Positions 17,136 through 26,560 are shown, counted from the first letter of the stretch. The stretch is 64,000 nucleotides of DNA from Salinithrix halophila (GCF_042650125.1 NZ_JBHSAP010000018.1:496001-560000), one strand, 5' to 3'. Numbers and translations are program-made. The notes: generated by a model not told the origin, from the letters alone.

Positions 17136-17144
17136 ATTATAACA
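17136..17144 (-). promoter_or_regulatory. Extended -10 promoter of the phosphoesterase gene
   Basis: TGTTATAAT on the minus strand is a perfect -10 with TGn extension; TTGGCT lies 19 nt upstream. It gives a leader of about 39 nt to the TTG start. Confidence 0.5.
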
Positions 17145-17271
17145 CGAGCGAGCGCGATGAAGCCAAAATCCCAGTTCCATGGCTTTGATCCTTCCCGTTG
17201 GCCCTGCCCTTTCTATCAAGTTCAGCATACGATGGAGCATCCAATCCTTTGAAGAAACGAGAGGAAAACCG

Positions 17272-17955
17272 ATGGGAAAATCCCGCTACCTCTATGTGGC
17301 GCTAGGGGATTCCATTACGGCAGGCTATTCGGCACCCGATAAGCGGGGGTTTGCCACCCAACTGGCTGGGTGGCTGGCCGGAGTGTATCCCTCCTTTTCC
17401 TATATTAACGCCGGGAAAAAAGGCCTTACCAGCTCCCAGTTAGCCGGGTATCTCACGATATCCCCTGCCCTCCGCCATGCCATCCGGCAAAGCTCCCTCA
17501 TGACCTTGGATATCGGAGGGAACGATCTCTTATACGCTTATATAAAGTATTTTTTTCTTGGAAACCCAGCAATCTACCCCCATACGATCCGTTTATACGC
17601 CATCAACCTGCATCGCATTTATTCCCAACTGACAGCCCTTAGCCTGTCCCCCCTCTATACCCTGAATCTTTATAACCCGTTTCCCCATTCCAAATCCTCC
17701 AGCACTTGGGTTCCCCTTTTGAATCGAGAAACCGAAGAGGTTTCCCGGATTTGGGGGGTTCCTGTCGTAAACATCTATGAACGCTTCCTTGGAAGAGAGA
17801 AGCAATTGATCCATGGCTACCGAACCGGGCGCTTGTCAGACATCCGGATCGGGTCCGGCGGCTATCCCGTTCATCCTAACCTGGCGGGCCACCAAGTGAT
17901 CACCGAAGCCCTTCTGGAAACAATCCCGATACAAAAAGATTCCCATACCGGATAG
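17272..17955 (+). CDS. SGNH/GDSL-type esterase
   Basis: 227 residues with the four SGNH blocks: block I ALGDSITAGY (nucleophile Ser), block II Gly in the INAGKKG loop, block III IGGNDLLYA, and block V HPNLAGHQ with the catalytic Asp-x-x-His position replaced in style by the common V-HPN-GH form. It should hydrolyse an ester of unknown identity (lipid, acyl-sugar or peptidoglycan acetyl group). No clear signal peptide, so probably cytoplasmic. ATG 17272 has GAGAGG 8 nt upstream. Convergent with nrdJ. Confidence 0.82.
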   Translation: MGKSRYLYVALGDSITAGYSAPDKRGFATQLAGWLAGVYPSFSYINAGKKGLTSSQLAGYLTISPALRHAIRQSSLMTLDIGGNDLLYAYIKYFFLGNPAIYPHTIRLYAINLHRIYSQLTALSLSPLYTLNLYNPFPHSKSSSTWVPLLNRETEEVSRIWGVPVVNIYERFLGREKQLIHGYRTGRLSDIRIGSGGYPVHPNLAGHQVITEALLETIPIQKDSHTG

Positions 17956-17969
17956 TCCGGTCGGGAATC
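17938..17969 (+). terminator. Hairpin at the end of the SGNH hydrolase gene
   Basis: GATTCCC pairs with GGGAATC, with an inner CCGGA/TCCGG. The stop codon is in the loop. There is no T run, so termination efficiency is doubtful. Confidence 0.4.
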
Positions 17970-17974
17970 TTCGT

Positions 17975-17999
17975 GAAGGAAAGGGCTCCTCTTAGGAGC
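17975..17999 (-). terminator. Weak terminator of nrdJ
   Basis: On the minus strand GCTCCT pairs with AGGAGC around 3 nt holding part of the TAA stop, followed by CCTTTCCTTC. Confidence 0.45.
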
Positions 18000-20900
18000 A
18001 TCCTGTGGTGGCACCACAATCCAGGCAGACATAACAGGAACCATTCCGTTTGGTCATGCCTCCGCACTCGATGCACAGCGGGGCTCCGGAAGAAGCCCGG
18101 ATCGCATCCAGATTGTCATGGGGTACCTCCGTCGCTCCGGTCACTTCTGCCAAACCCTGCTCCATTTCCGAATGGATATGGGACGGTGTTTTCTTTTGTG
18201 CCGCCTTTTCTTCTTCGACGGCATCTTCCCGCCTCCAGCGATTGGAGTAGATACGGAGGTCCTCCTGCTTCGGTGGAACCTGGACGAAGTCAGTCCGGCC
18301 CAGATATTCCATACCGAGAAGTCGAAAAACGTAGTCAATGACGCTGGTCGCCATCTTAATATTAGGATGGCTGACCGTGCCAGCAGGCTCAAACCGAGTA
18401 AAGGTCATCGAGTTGATGTACTTCTCTAGCGGAACTCCATGTTGAAGACCGAGAGAGACAGCCACAGCAAAGGCATCCAGCATCCCACGCATCGTGGAAC
18501 CTGCCTTGTGCATATCGATAAAGATTTCTCCCAGAGAGCCGTCCTCGTATTCTCCGGTTCGCACAAAAATCTTTTGGCCAGCAACGCGGGCTTCCTGCGT
18601 AATGCCTTCACGCTTTCTCGGCAGACGGCGCCGGACGCTGGGCACATGGCCTTTTGCATAGACCTCTTTCATCTGCGTAGCGATTGCCGAAGCCGAAGCC
18701 GTTGCGGCGGCCAAGTTTTCAGCTACCTCCGCCGGCGCTTCAACCCCAGAGGATGTCTCTTCTTCCTCATCCTTGTCATCCCCACGGGCATTTAGAGGCT
18801 GGGAGCTCTTGGAACCGTCCCTATACAGAGCTACCGCCTTGAGACCCAATTTCCACCCCTCATAATAAGCGTGCTGGATATCCTCCAAGGTCGCTTCGTT
18901 GGGCATGTTAATCGTCTTGGAGATCGCACCGCTGAGGAAGGGTTGAGCGGCGGCCATCATTCTGAGATGCCCCATGTAATGGATAAACCGTTTCCCAATC
19001 CGGCCACAGGGATTAGCCGTATCAAAGACAGGGTAGTGCTCCTCTTTCAGGTGGGGAGCCCCTTCTGTGGTCATACGACCGCAGATGACATCGTTGGCGG
19101 CCAGGATCTGGGAGCGGGTGAAGCCGAGAGCTTGAAGCAGGTTGAAGTCCGGTGCCTGATATTCTTCCGGGGTAAAGCCCAACCGTTGCATTGTCTCTTC
19201 GCCCAGCGTCCAACTATTGAAAGCAAAGGCAAGCTCGAAGACAGAAGGAAGCACGCCCTCCACTTTCTCCAAGTCTTCATCGGTAAACCCTTTCTCCTTC
19301 AAGATTTCCCGATTGATTTCGGGAGCTCCCTCCAACGTGAGAGTACCCGTGACGTAAGTCAAAATCTCACCGATTTCTTCGGGGGTATAACCCAGGTTTT
19401 TCAATGCCGGACGGATCGACTGGTTGGCAATTTTAAAGTACCCACCACCGGCCAATTTCTTGAACTTGACGAGGGCGAAGTCCGGCTCCACTCCAGTCGT
19501 ATCGCAGTCCATCAGAAGACCAATGGTCCCCGTAGGAGCCAGAAGAGTCGTCTGGGCATTGCGGTAACCGTATTTTTCACCCCATTCCAGGGCTTCATCC
19601 CAACTAGCCCGAGCGGCTTCCAAGAGTTCAGGCGGACAGTGAGTCGGGTGGATACCCATCGGTTTCACTGTCAGCTCTTCATATTCATCAGCCGGTACAT
19701 TGTACGCGGCCCGGCGGTGATTTCGGATCACCCGGAGCATGTGCTCCCGGTTGCCGGGAAAAGCCTTGAAGGGTCCGAGTTCTTTAGCCATCTCGGCGGA
19801 TGTCGCGTACGAAACGCCGGTCATGATCGCAGTGACGGCTCCCGTGACAGCCAGTCCCTCCTCGGAATCGTAAGGAATACCGGAAACCATCAACACGGTA
19901 CCGATGTTGGCATAGCCGAGCCCCAAGGTACGGTACTCATAGGAGAGTTGGGCAATGGCTCGAGAGGGATACTGGGCCATTAGCACAGAAATCTCCAGCA
20001 CGATCGTCCACAGGCGAGCGGCATGTTTTAAGGCAGGAATATCGAAGGCCCGTGCATCGGCGTCAAAAAACTTGACCAGATTGAGCGAAGCCAGATTACA
20101 GGCCGTATTATCCAGAAACATGTACTCCGAACAGGGATTCGAAGCGTTGATCCGGTTGTGGCGCGCGCCCAGTTGCCCGTCCATACCAGCAGGAGAGGTG
20201 TGCCATTCATTAATCGTTCCGTCGTATTGCAGACCCGGGTCGGCACACTCCCAGGCAGCTTGTCCGATTTGGCGCCACAACTCTCTAGCCGGTACTTTTT
20301 TAGCCATTCCGCCGTCGGTGCGGCGTTTCAACTCCCAAGCTCCATCCTCGTCTAAAGCATGGAAAAAGGCATGGGGGGCACGGACGGAATTGTTGGAGTT
20401 CTGACCGGAGACCGTCTCGTAGGCTTCTCCGTTAAAAGACGGATCATAGCCAGCCTGGATCAGGGCACGCACCTTTTTTTCCTCGTTGGACTTCCAGTTG
20501 ATAAACTCTTCCACGTCCGGATGATCCAAGTCAAGGGTGACCATTTTGGCTGCACGCCGCGTCGTGCCACCGGATTTGATGGCACCAGCGGCACGATCGC
20601 CAATTTTGAGGAAGGAGAGAAGTCCCGAAGAGGTTCCTCCTCCTGAAAGGGATTCTCCTTTCCCACGGATGTTGGAAAAGTTAGTACCGGTACCGCTACC
20701 GTATTTGAAGAGTCGCGCTTCACGCACCCACAAATCCATGATGCCGTCTTCATTCACCAAGTCATCTTCAACCGATTGGATAAAACACGCATGGGGCTGA
20801 GGACGACTGTATGCGTCTTTACCTTGTTTTAATTCCTCCGTGTCAGGGTCCACATAGTAATGTCCCTGTGCTTTCCCGGTTATATCATAGGCATAAGCGA

Positions 20901-21333
20901 GTCCCGTATTGAACCATTGGGGCGAGTTGGGAGCGGCCATCTGGTGAAGCAGCATGTAGACCAGTTCATCGTAGAAGGCCTGAGCGTCTTCCGCCGAATC
21001 GAAGTATCCGTTCTTCTCCCCCCAGTCACGCCAGCAACCCGCCAGACGGTGGATCACCTGTTTGGCACTCTGTTCGGGGCCGGTGACGGGATTACCCTCT
21101 TCATCCTTGATAGGATTGCCTTGTTCGTCGAATTGTGGCACTCCCGCTTTGCGGAAGTACTTCGAGACCATGATATCAGCAGCTACCTGGGACCATGCTT
21201 TCGGCACTTCTGCTCCTTTCATCTCAAAAACGACGGAACCGTCGGGGTTGGTGATACGGCAGTCTCGCTTCACGAACTCAACACTTTGAAAAGGATCTTG
21301 CTTGTTGCGGGTAAAATAACGTTGGATCTTCAA
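17992..21333 (-). CDS. nrdJ: Adenosylcobalamin-dependent (class II) ribonucleoside-diphosphate reductase
   Basis: 1113 residues, reducing ribonucleotides to deoxyribonucleotides with a B12 radical. An N-terminal segment is followed by the catalytic barrel (about 120-830) with AAPNSPQWFNTG, FKYGSGTGTNFS, NPCSEYMFLDNTACNLASLN (active-site Cys) and LLAPTGTIGLLMDCDTTG. An acidic Ala-rich linker (about 845-880) and a C-terminal zinc ribbon, CIECGGMTKRNGSCYVCLDCG, follow. The TTG 21333 start has GAGGGG 7 nt upstream. Oxygen-independent dNTP supply fits; no class I genes are here. Its promoter shows NrdR-box-like sites. No cobalamin riboswitch is seen in the roughly 80-nt leader. Confidence 0.96.
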   Translation of the reverse strand: MKIQRYFTRNKQDPFQSVEFVKRDCRITNPDGSVVFEMKGAEVPKAWSQVAADIMVSKYFRKAGVPQFDEQGNPIKDEEGNPVTGPEQSAKQVIHRLAGCWRDWGEKNGYFDSAEDAQAFYDELVYMLLHQMAAPNSPQWFNTGLAYAYDITGKAQGHYYVDPDTEELKQGKDAYSRPQPHACFIQSVEDDLVNEDGIMDLWVREARLFKYGSGTGTNFSNIRGKGESLSGGGTSSGLLSFLKIGDRAAGAIKSGGTTRRAAKMVTLDLDHPDVEEFINWKSNEEKKVRALIQAGYDPSFNGEAYETVSGQNSNNSVRAPHAFFHALDEDGAWELKRRTDGGMAKKVPARELWRQIGQAAWECADPGLQYDGTINEWHTSPAGMDGQLGARHNRINASNPCSEYMFLDNTACNLASLNLVKFFDADARAFDIPALKHAARLWTIVLEISVLMAQYPSRAIAQLSYEYRTLGLGYANIGTVLMVSGIPYDSEEGLAVTGAVTAIMTGVSYATSAEMAKELGPFKAFPGNREHMLRVIRNHRRAAYNVPADEYEELTVKPMGIHPTHCPPELLEAARASWDEALEWGEKYGYRNAQTTLLAPTGTIGLLMDCDTTGVEPDFALVKFKKLAGGGYFKIANQSIRPALKNLGYTPEEIGEILTYVTGTLTLEGAPEINREILKEKGFTDEDLEKVEGVLPSVFELAFAFNSWTLGEETMQRLGFTPEEYQAPDFNLLQALGFTRSQILAANDVICGRMTTEGAPHLKEEHYPVFDTANPCGRIGKRFIHYMGHLRMMAAAQPFLSGAISKTINMPNEATLEDIQHAYYEGWKLGLKAVALYRDGSKSSQPLNARGDDKDEEEETSSGVEAPAEVAENLAAATASASAIATQMKEVYAKGHVPSVRRRLPRKREGITQEARVAGQKIFVRTGEYEDGSLGEIFIDMHKAGSTMRGMLDAFAVAVSLGLQHGVPLEKYINSMTFTRFEPAGTVSHPNIKMATSVIDYVFRLLGMEYLGRTDFVQVPPKQEDLRIYSNRWRREDAVEEEKAAQKKTPSHIHSEMEQGLAEVTGATEVPHDNLDAIRASSGAPLCIECGGMTKRNGSCYVCLDCGATTGCS

Positions 21334-21397
21334 CCCGATTCCCCTCTTTCCTCTGATTGCGATCGATCATGGTGTCTGGTTCGACCGATGCTTAAAT

Positions 21398-21443
21398 CGC
21401 TATATGTAGGTTTACTACTATTATATCACTACTATATATGGAA
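21398..21443 (-). promoter_or_regulatory. nrdJ promoter with two NrdR-box-like sites
   Basis: On the minus strand TGATATAAT (plus 21420-21428) is an extended -10. CTATATGTAG at 21400-21409 and CTATATATGG at 21432-21441 each resemble the core of the NrdR box (ACACWATATATWGTGT) and are 32 bp apart, about three helical turns, flanking the -10. Each is only about 10 of 16 to consensus. Confidence 0.45.
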
Positions 21444-21628
21444 TAAAATCCGAATTTCGTTGAATGTTGAAGCCGGAGAAAGAACTGGGACCACCGCTGG
21501 AGGTTCTCTCCGCAAAACCATTAATTTTGGGGTTTGCGTTTCCCATTTTCACTGGAAACGGTTGATAACCCGCAGACAATCATGCAAACTGGAGTAAATC
21601 CAAAATTTTTGAGGGAGGCGCAGGCAGC

Positions 21629-22489
21629 ATGACTATCCTATACAACGACCGTTTCGTAGACCGAGAAAACATCCAAGTTGACATCGAAGACAGGGGATAC
21701 CAGTTCGGTGACGGGATTTATGAAGTGATTCGTGTCTATGGCGGCAACCTCTTTTGCCTTGAACCCCATTTGAAACGGTTTGCGCGCAGCGCAAAAGAGA
21801 TCGGTATCGACCTTCCCTATACACCCGAGCGTCTAGGCGAGCGGATCTTGGAGCTGGTAAAGAAAAACAACCTCACCGACGGCACGGTCTATCTGCAGGT
21901 CAGCCGTGGTTCGGCTCCCCGTTCCCATCCATTCCCTGCAAATTCCCATCCGGTAACGATTGGTTACACCGTGTCTGCCCCTCGTCCTCTGGAAGCATTG
22001 CAGAAAGGGATCAAGACAATTTTGACTGAGGACATCCGTTGGCTGCGTTGTGACATAAAGAGCCTGAATCTTCTCGGTGCTGTACTCGCCAAACAGAAAG
22101 CGGTCGAGGCTGGCTGTCAGGAAGTGATTCAGCATCGCGACGGAATGGTGACTGAGGGCAGCGCCACCAACGTCTTTCTCGTCAAAGACGGCACCCTTTT
22201 TACCCATCCTGCTGACAACTTGATCCTTCACGGAATTACGCGTCAGGTTGTCCTGGAACTGGCAAACGAACTGGGAATTCCGGTCAGAGAAGAGGCGGCG
22301 GATGTCGATGACCTTTTCCATGCGGATGAGGTCTTTGTCACGGGTACCACCACGGAAGTCTCCCCAGTTGTCGCTATCGACGGGAAACCTGTAGCCAAAG
22401 GTGTTCCCGGTACGATCACCCGTAAATTACAGCAGGCTTTCGAGGCATACATCGGACTTCCTCATCAATCGGGAACCGGTCTATCATAA
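21629..22489 (+). CDS. dat: D-alanine aminotransferase
   Basis: 286 residues, a fold-type IV PLP aminotransferase interconverting D-alanine and D-glutamate for cell-wall synthesis. The PLP lysine is Lys144 in DIKSLNLLGAVLAKQ; EDRGYQFGDGIYEVIRVYGG, the TEGSATNVFLV block and the C-terminal TGTTTEVSPVV are characteristic of the D-amino-acid branch. GAGGGAGG precedes ATG 21629. Length matches Bacillus Dat (about 282). It is divergent from nrdJ with 295 bp between; apart from the nrdJ promoter nothing else is recognised in that spacer. Confidence 0.93.
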   Translation: MTILYNDRFVDRENIQVDIEDRGYQFGDGIYEVIRVYGGNLFCLEPHLKRFARSAKEIGIDLPYTPERLGERILELVKKNNLTDGTVYLQVSRGSAPRSHPFPANSHPVTIGYTVSAPRPLEALQKGIKTILTEDIRWLRCDIKSLNLLGAVLAKQKAVEAGCQEVIQHRDGMVTEGSATNVFLVKDGTLFTHPADNLILHGITRQVVLELANELGIPVREEAADVDDLFHADEVFVTGTTTEVSPVVAIDGKPVAKGVPGTITRKLQQAFEAYIGLPHQSGTGLS

Positions 22490-22578
22490 CATGAACACCC
22501 AAGAAGATTCCAAGGGGTTTCCCTTTTAAACCCTGGTAAATTCGGGCCTTATATCAGCAAAAAGGATCTTAACTACAC

Positions 22579-22620
22579 GAAACACCCTGTCCATCATGCT
22601 CGGACAGGGTGTTTCATTAT
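22579..22620. terminator. Bidirectional terminator after dat
   Basis: A perfect 14-bp stem, GAAACACCCTGTCC with GGACAGGGTGTTTC, around 9 nt, with short T runs on both sides. It lies between convergent genes. Confidence 0.75.
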
Positions 22621-22649
22621 GGATAAGAATGGGAAAAATTGCATGAAAC

Positions 22650-24419
22650 CTACTCACTAATCAGCTTCAAACCGGACTGGCTGAGGATCGAAACGTTCCG
22701 AATGGACACAGGCTTATCCGGTTGGGTCAAAACTTGATTCCGAAGAGCGTCTTGGGCAATCCCGACCGAAAATTCTTGGGAAGTGCCTACGATGGAAACC
22801 TTCGTTTCCTGGTCTGGCACCCACTTTCCATCCACCCAGTCAACTCCTAGCTGTTCCGTGTTATAGTCCAGTCGGACCAGTTCCATCTTTCCGTCTTTCG
22901 TCCAGTTAAACTGATACCGGCTGCCATCCGCGTTTTCCAATTCCATCTTGAGAGGATCTTCTTTGTAGCCAGTAGGCCTTTTGAAGGCAAAAGACTCCTC
23001 CCCTTTCCGCAAATCCACACGGGCGTTGGAATCCAATTCAAATTCCTTTCCGCGAATGACCCCCGAACCATCCACCAGAACCCAAGGATATTGTCCCATC
23101 CATTGGTTGACTACATCTTCTTCCTTTTCAAACTTGCTAACCCCAGGCTTATTGAAGGTGGTTCCCTGCTGGCCTTCCAGATCCACCTTGAAACTGGAAT
23201 CCATCGGCACGTTACCTAATGCTACCCATTTGTTGTTTGTGCCTTTTTCGGTCACCGCCACCCGGAAAGGGCTGTTGGGAACATAATAGATTTCAATGAT
23301 GTAACTCTTTTTCGGATCGATTCTGAGCTGACCCTTAGATTTTGCCAATTCAAAGGTTTCCCCGTTGACGTATTGAAAGAGATGGATCGTCCCTTTGTCA
23401 TCCAAACGGAAGCCGAAATCCGATTCGACGTTTTCGGAAACCAGGGAGATACTGAAGGGCTTGTTGGAAGACTGGGAAAGCTCACCCGTAACTCGGAAGG
23501 AACCCTGAACCGAGGGAGGGAGGGACTGAATACGCGGCTTCTCCCGTTGAAAAACCACATTGTCGAATCGGGCGCTTCCACCAGGCTTAGCGAGTAAGGC
23601 TTCCGCCTTCTCCTCATCTGCGACGGCATCTCCTTGTTCGCCGAAGAGTTGAAAACCGATGACGATGCCAAAAATAGCGATTACCGCGATAACTCCGGGA
23701 AAAAGAATTTTCCTACGGGCAACCCCTCTCTTCTTTTTCACCGGTTGAGCCGGTGGGGGAACCACTTTTTCCGCCGCTTCCAACACACTTTTCATGGACT
23801 CCTTCGGATCCATCGCCCGGATCACCAAGTCTTTCATCGGTCCAGGCAATTCCCGAATGCTCTTTTCCGCTTCCGGTTTGTCAGGACGAGCTTCCAAACG
23901 GAAACCGGTTAGCAGGAAATGAAGCAGGAAACGCCATTTTTCATCAGCCTGTTGTTTACTGAACTTTTCGAAGCTGACGAAAAGAACGAAGGGCCGGTCA
24001 CCCTCCATAATGATGTTTCGGGGGTCCAATGTGGTGAAGAGCGGCAGCGGAAGCTCAGAGAGACGTACCGCCGTCCGCAACAGTTGCCGGTAAACATTTA
24101 AGGCGCGATCCGGCTTCATTCCCTGCCGCGGCTGGATCAGCAGGGAAAGGGGTTCACCCCCGAGAGGCGGGTGGATCAACACGACCCTGTCCTTCTCCTC
24201 CATCACATCCAGAATCGGAGCCAAATGCTCGTTCTTCAAGCGGGTCAGTATCTCCTTCGAACCGGGTGGCAGTGGTTTGGTCAGAGAAACTTCCTGCAGG
24301 AAGACCTGCGTTCCGTCCGGCGATTTCGCCGACACCAGCTGGCCGGAAAAAAAGGTCAGGACGTCTTCCACCTGGAACCTTTCATAATACCGGCCCTTCA
24401 TCTTACCGATGGACCTCAT
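22650..24419 (-). CDS. Pseudokinase / single-pass membrane protein, copy 1
   Basis: 589 residues. Residues 10-225 look like a protein kinase fold (LTFFSGQLVSAKSPDG, an LKNEHLAPILDV strand-helix, the RQLLRTAVRLSEL helix) but every catalytic residue is gone: Gln42 replaces the VAIK lysine, the HRDxxxxN region reads TTLDPRNII (129-137), and DFG reads VSF (148-150). A basic stretch and one helix (238-258) suggest the remaining 330 residues are outside, in two beta-rich modules (about 285-445 and 455-589) separated by a predicted turn. AGGAGG lies 8 nt before ATG 24419. The function is unknown; the downstream half of a tandem pair sharing one domain order. Confidence 0.75.
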   Translation of the reverse strand: MRSIGKMKGRYYERFQVEDVLTFFSGQLVSAKSPDGTQVFLQEVSLTKPLPPGSKEILTRLKNEHLAPILDVMEEKDRVVLIHPPLGGEPLSLLIQPRQGMKPDRALNVYRQLLRTAVRLSELPLPLFTTLDPRNIIMEGDRPFVLFVSFEKFSKQQADEKWRFLLHFLLTGFRLEARPDKPEAEKSIRELPGPMKDLVIRAMDPKESMKSVLEAAEKVVPPPAQPVKKKRGVARRKILFPGVIAVIAIFGIVIGFQLFGEQGDAVADEEKAEALLAKPGGSARFDNVVFQREKPRIQSLPPSVQGSFRVTGELSQSSNKPFSISLVSENVESDFGFRLDDKGTIHLFQYVNGETFELAKSKGQLRIDPKKSYIIEIYYVPNSPFRVAVTEKGTNNKWVALGNVPMDSSFKVDLEGQQGTTFNKPGVSKFEKEEDVVNQWMGQYPWVLVDGSGVIRGKEFELDSNARVDLRKGEESFAFKRPTGYKEDPLKMELENADGSRYQFNWTKDGKMELVRLDYNTEQLGVDWVDGKWVPDQETKVSIVGTSQEFSVGIAQDALRNQVLTQPDKPVSIRNVSILSQSGLKLISE

Positions 24420-24652
24420 TCAACTTTCCTCCTAAACGAAATCTGCGAACAATCAATCAAAAAGCGTATGTGGACTATCCAGAAAAAAGATAGAAGTTGG
24501 TATCTTTAGCCTACGTCTTATTATGACACACATCCACGTATTTCGACAGCGTCTGGGAAAAAAAAGCGGGGCCCCTCCGTCTTTTTTTCGAATAACAAAT
24601 CGAACCGGTTCCAAATCCAGCCAAATTCGGTCAGCCGGTGACACGGTCGGTT

Positions 24653-24682
24653 TACAAAGAAGGCCGGGAGAAATCCCCGGCC
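24653..24682 (-). terminator. Intrinsic terminator between the two pseudokinase genes
   Basis: On the minus strand GGCCGGG pairs with CCCGGCC, followed by TTCTTTG. It ends the upstream gene, so the two genes are probably separate units. Confidence 0.6.
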
Positions 24683-24694
24683 ATCCGATAAAGA

Positions 24695-26458
24695 TTAATG
24701 GCTCGACAACTCCAGATCCGACTGGCTGGTTATCGTCGTGTTGCGAATGGTAATAGGTTCTGAATGGGAGTACTCCAGGGATTGGCTCTGCGTGTCCTGG
24801 TTCAATCTGACGGTAAGAAGACTCCCCTGTGTAAGAACGGAAACATCCGTCTTCCGGTCAGGGGTCCAGCCCAGTTTCGTTTCGGCCAATGCTTTCTCCT
24901 CCTCACCTTCCCGGTAGAGAACCAGCCTCTTATCCTTTCCCCAGACAACATAGTAACGGCTTCCATCGGCACTTTCCAACTGTAGCTTAAGGGGATCTCC
25001 CGTATACCCCTGATCTCGGCGGAATGCGAAATCGGTGTCTCGCCCGCTTCTTGCTTTGATGATGGCATTCCCGTCAAGAAAAAAGCGCTCCTTATCAAGG
25101 GTACCCTCGCCGGAAAGCAATTTCCAGCGCTGGGAGTCCATCCATTTCTGCTTTGCTTTGTCTTCCCTCGCCACGGCAGTTACCTGAGCAGACCGGAATA
25201 CCGTCCCTTTCGAGCCTTCTACCTCTACACGGCCTCCCTTATCCAGAGGAATCGTTCCAACAGCTACCCATTTTTGGTTGTTCTCCCGATCTTCGACCGA
25301 AATACGCAGGGGGTCACCCGAAAAGTAGAGGAGCTCCACCCGATAAGCTCTTCCCGCCTTCATCCGGAACGAATCGTCTGATTGTTGCAATTCATGGAGA
25401 TTTTCGTCCTGATGCTGAAAGAGACGGACCTTCCCCTGTTTATCCACGTTGATCCCGCAAGAAGTGCCGTCCGGGGAAGCCAGCCTCACGGAGAAAGGGC
25501 TGGCCGTTTGTCGGATTACTTCCCCTTCAATTCGGGCCGAAAAAGGTACTTTTTCACTCAGTTTCCTTACAGCAACCTCTTCCTTGTTGAATTGGAATGT
25601 TTCCTGTACCTCTGGTTTCTGCGGCCCCTCAGCGGGTTGTACTTCCTCAGAGAGAATGCCACTCGTTGCGGCGGAGTAAGTCCCTGCCGAAGCCCCAAGG
25701 ATCAGCAGGGACGCTGCAGCTGTCGCCGCCGGGCTCAAACGGCGTTTATACCGGTTCGACCGGGAAGAAGCCTTCATTTTTTGCGGTAGCTGTGATAGGG
25801 TTTCATCTGTCTTTCGCAAAATCTCATCCAAAGAATCGTCATGGTTTAGGATATCCAAGGCTAGATGGCGGATCGGTGGCGGAACCTTCCGGATCGATTT
25901 ACTTAAATCCTGCCGTCGGTACATGACATTCTTGGGGTGTTCTCCAGCCAGCAAAAAATAAAGCAGACTTTTCCGCTGGTCCTCCTTTGGTTGGGTCGTA
26001 AAATTTTTTAAGCCGCAGAAAAGAACGAAGGGTTCATCATCGTAGAGGCAGATGTTTCGCGGATCCAAGGTGGTCCACATTGGAATCGAAAATTCAGCGA
26101 GATCAGCCTGGGTCTGGATTAGTTTACGGAAGAGGTTCACCGCCTGCGACGGGGGCATCGGCTGTTCTCGGTTAACCACCAGGGGGAGTGGTTCCCCCGA
26201 GAAAATCGGGTGGACCAGAACCACCACATCCTGTTCTACGATCACATCCAGCACGGACAGGAGATGGGGATGATGGATGAAGCCGAGCATTTCCTGCGCC
26301 CCCGGAGGCAGCGGGCGCACGAGTTTGATCTCCTGCAGTAAAACTCTCGCCCCGTCGGGCGAGCGGGCTTGGATCAGCTGTCCGTTAAAAAATGTAAGTG
26401 CATCTTCCACTTGAAACCGCTCATAATATCGGACTTGGCGCCTCCGTTCCCGTATCAT
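24695..26458 (-). CDS. Pseudokinase / single-pass membrane protein, copy 2
   Basis: 587 residues, clearly paralogous to the next gene: the first 150 residues align without gaps (YYERFQVED.LTFF.GQL at 11-28, Gln42 for the VAIK lysine, TTLDPRNIC at 129-137), while the DFG position reads CGL. A helix at about 241-262 follows an Arg/Lys cluster. The outer part again has two beta-rich modules, with matching landmarks such as GDPLKLQLESADGSRY (EDPLKMELENADGSRY in copy 1) and a C-terminal ITIRNTTI. GGAGGG lies 8 nt before ATG 26458. The kinase part cannot phosphorylate by the usual mechanism; a ligand-sensing or scaffold role is inference. Confidence 0.75.
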   Translation of the reverse strand: MIRERRRQVRYYERFQVEDALTFFNGQLIQARSPDGARVLLQEIKLVRPLPPGAQEMLGFIHHPHLLSVLDVIVEQDVVVLVHPIFSGEPLPLVVNREQPMPPSQAVNLFRKLIQTQADLAEFSIPMWTTLDPRNICLYDDEPFVLFCGLKNFTTQPKEDQRKSLLYFLLAGEHPKNVMYRRQDLSKSIRKVPPPIRHLALDILNHDDSLDEILRKTDETLSQLPQKMKASSRSNRYKRRLSPAATAAASLLILGASAGTYSAATSGILSEEVQPAEGPQKPEVQETFQFNKEEVAVRKLSEKVPFSARIEGEVIRQTASPFSVRLASPDGTSCGINVDKQGKVRLFQHQDENLHELQQSDDSFRMKAGRAYRVELLYFSGDPLRISVEDRENNQKWVAVGTIPLDKGGRVEVEGSKGTVFRSAQVTAVAREDKAKQKWMDSQRWKLLSGEGTLDKERFFLDGNAIIKARSGRDTDFAFRRDQGYTGDPLKLQLESADGSRYYVVWGKDKRLVLYREGEEEKALAETKLGWTPDRKTDVSVLTQGSLLTVRLNQDTQSQSLEYSHSEPITIRNTTITSQSDLELSSH

Positions 26459-26531
26459 AGACGCTTCCCTCCATTCTCGGTGTCACGTGTCTCTTCACAA
26501 AAACAATAATAAAATATCTGTAATATCTTTC

Positions 26532-26560
26532 ATCGTAGACGCCCAAAAAACAAAAATCAA
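26532..26560 (-). promoter_or_regulatory. Candidate promoter of pseudokinase copy 2
   Basis: TTGATT and TACGAT on the minus strand with a 17-nt spacer. The start site would be about 70 nt before the ATG. Confidence 0.35.

Noticed and set aside
16464..17252. 262-codon plus-strand frame over the phosphoesterase gene
   Set aside because: Antisense shadow; the minus strand carries all phosphoesterase metal motifs.
18871..19983. 370-codon open frame on the plus strand inside nrdJ
   Set aside because: It is antisense to a highly conserved reductase, has no ribosome site and its translation resembles no family.
21334..21413. Cobalamin riboswitch before nrdJ
   Set aside because: The leader is only about 80 nt and lacks the B12-box; no aptamer can fit.
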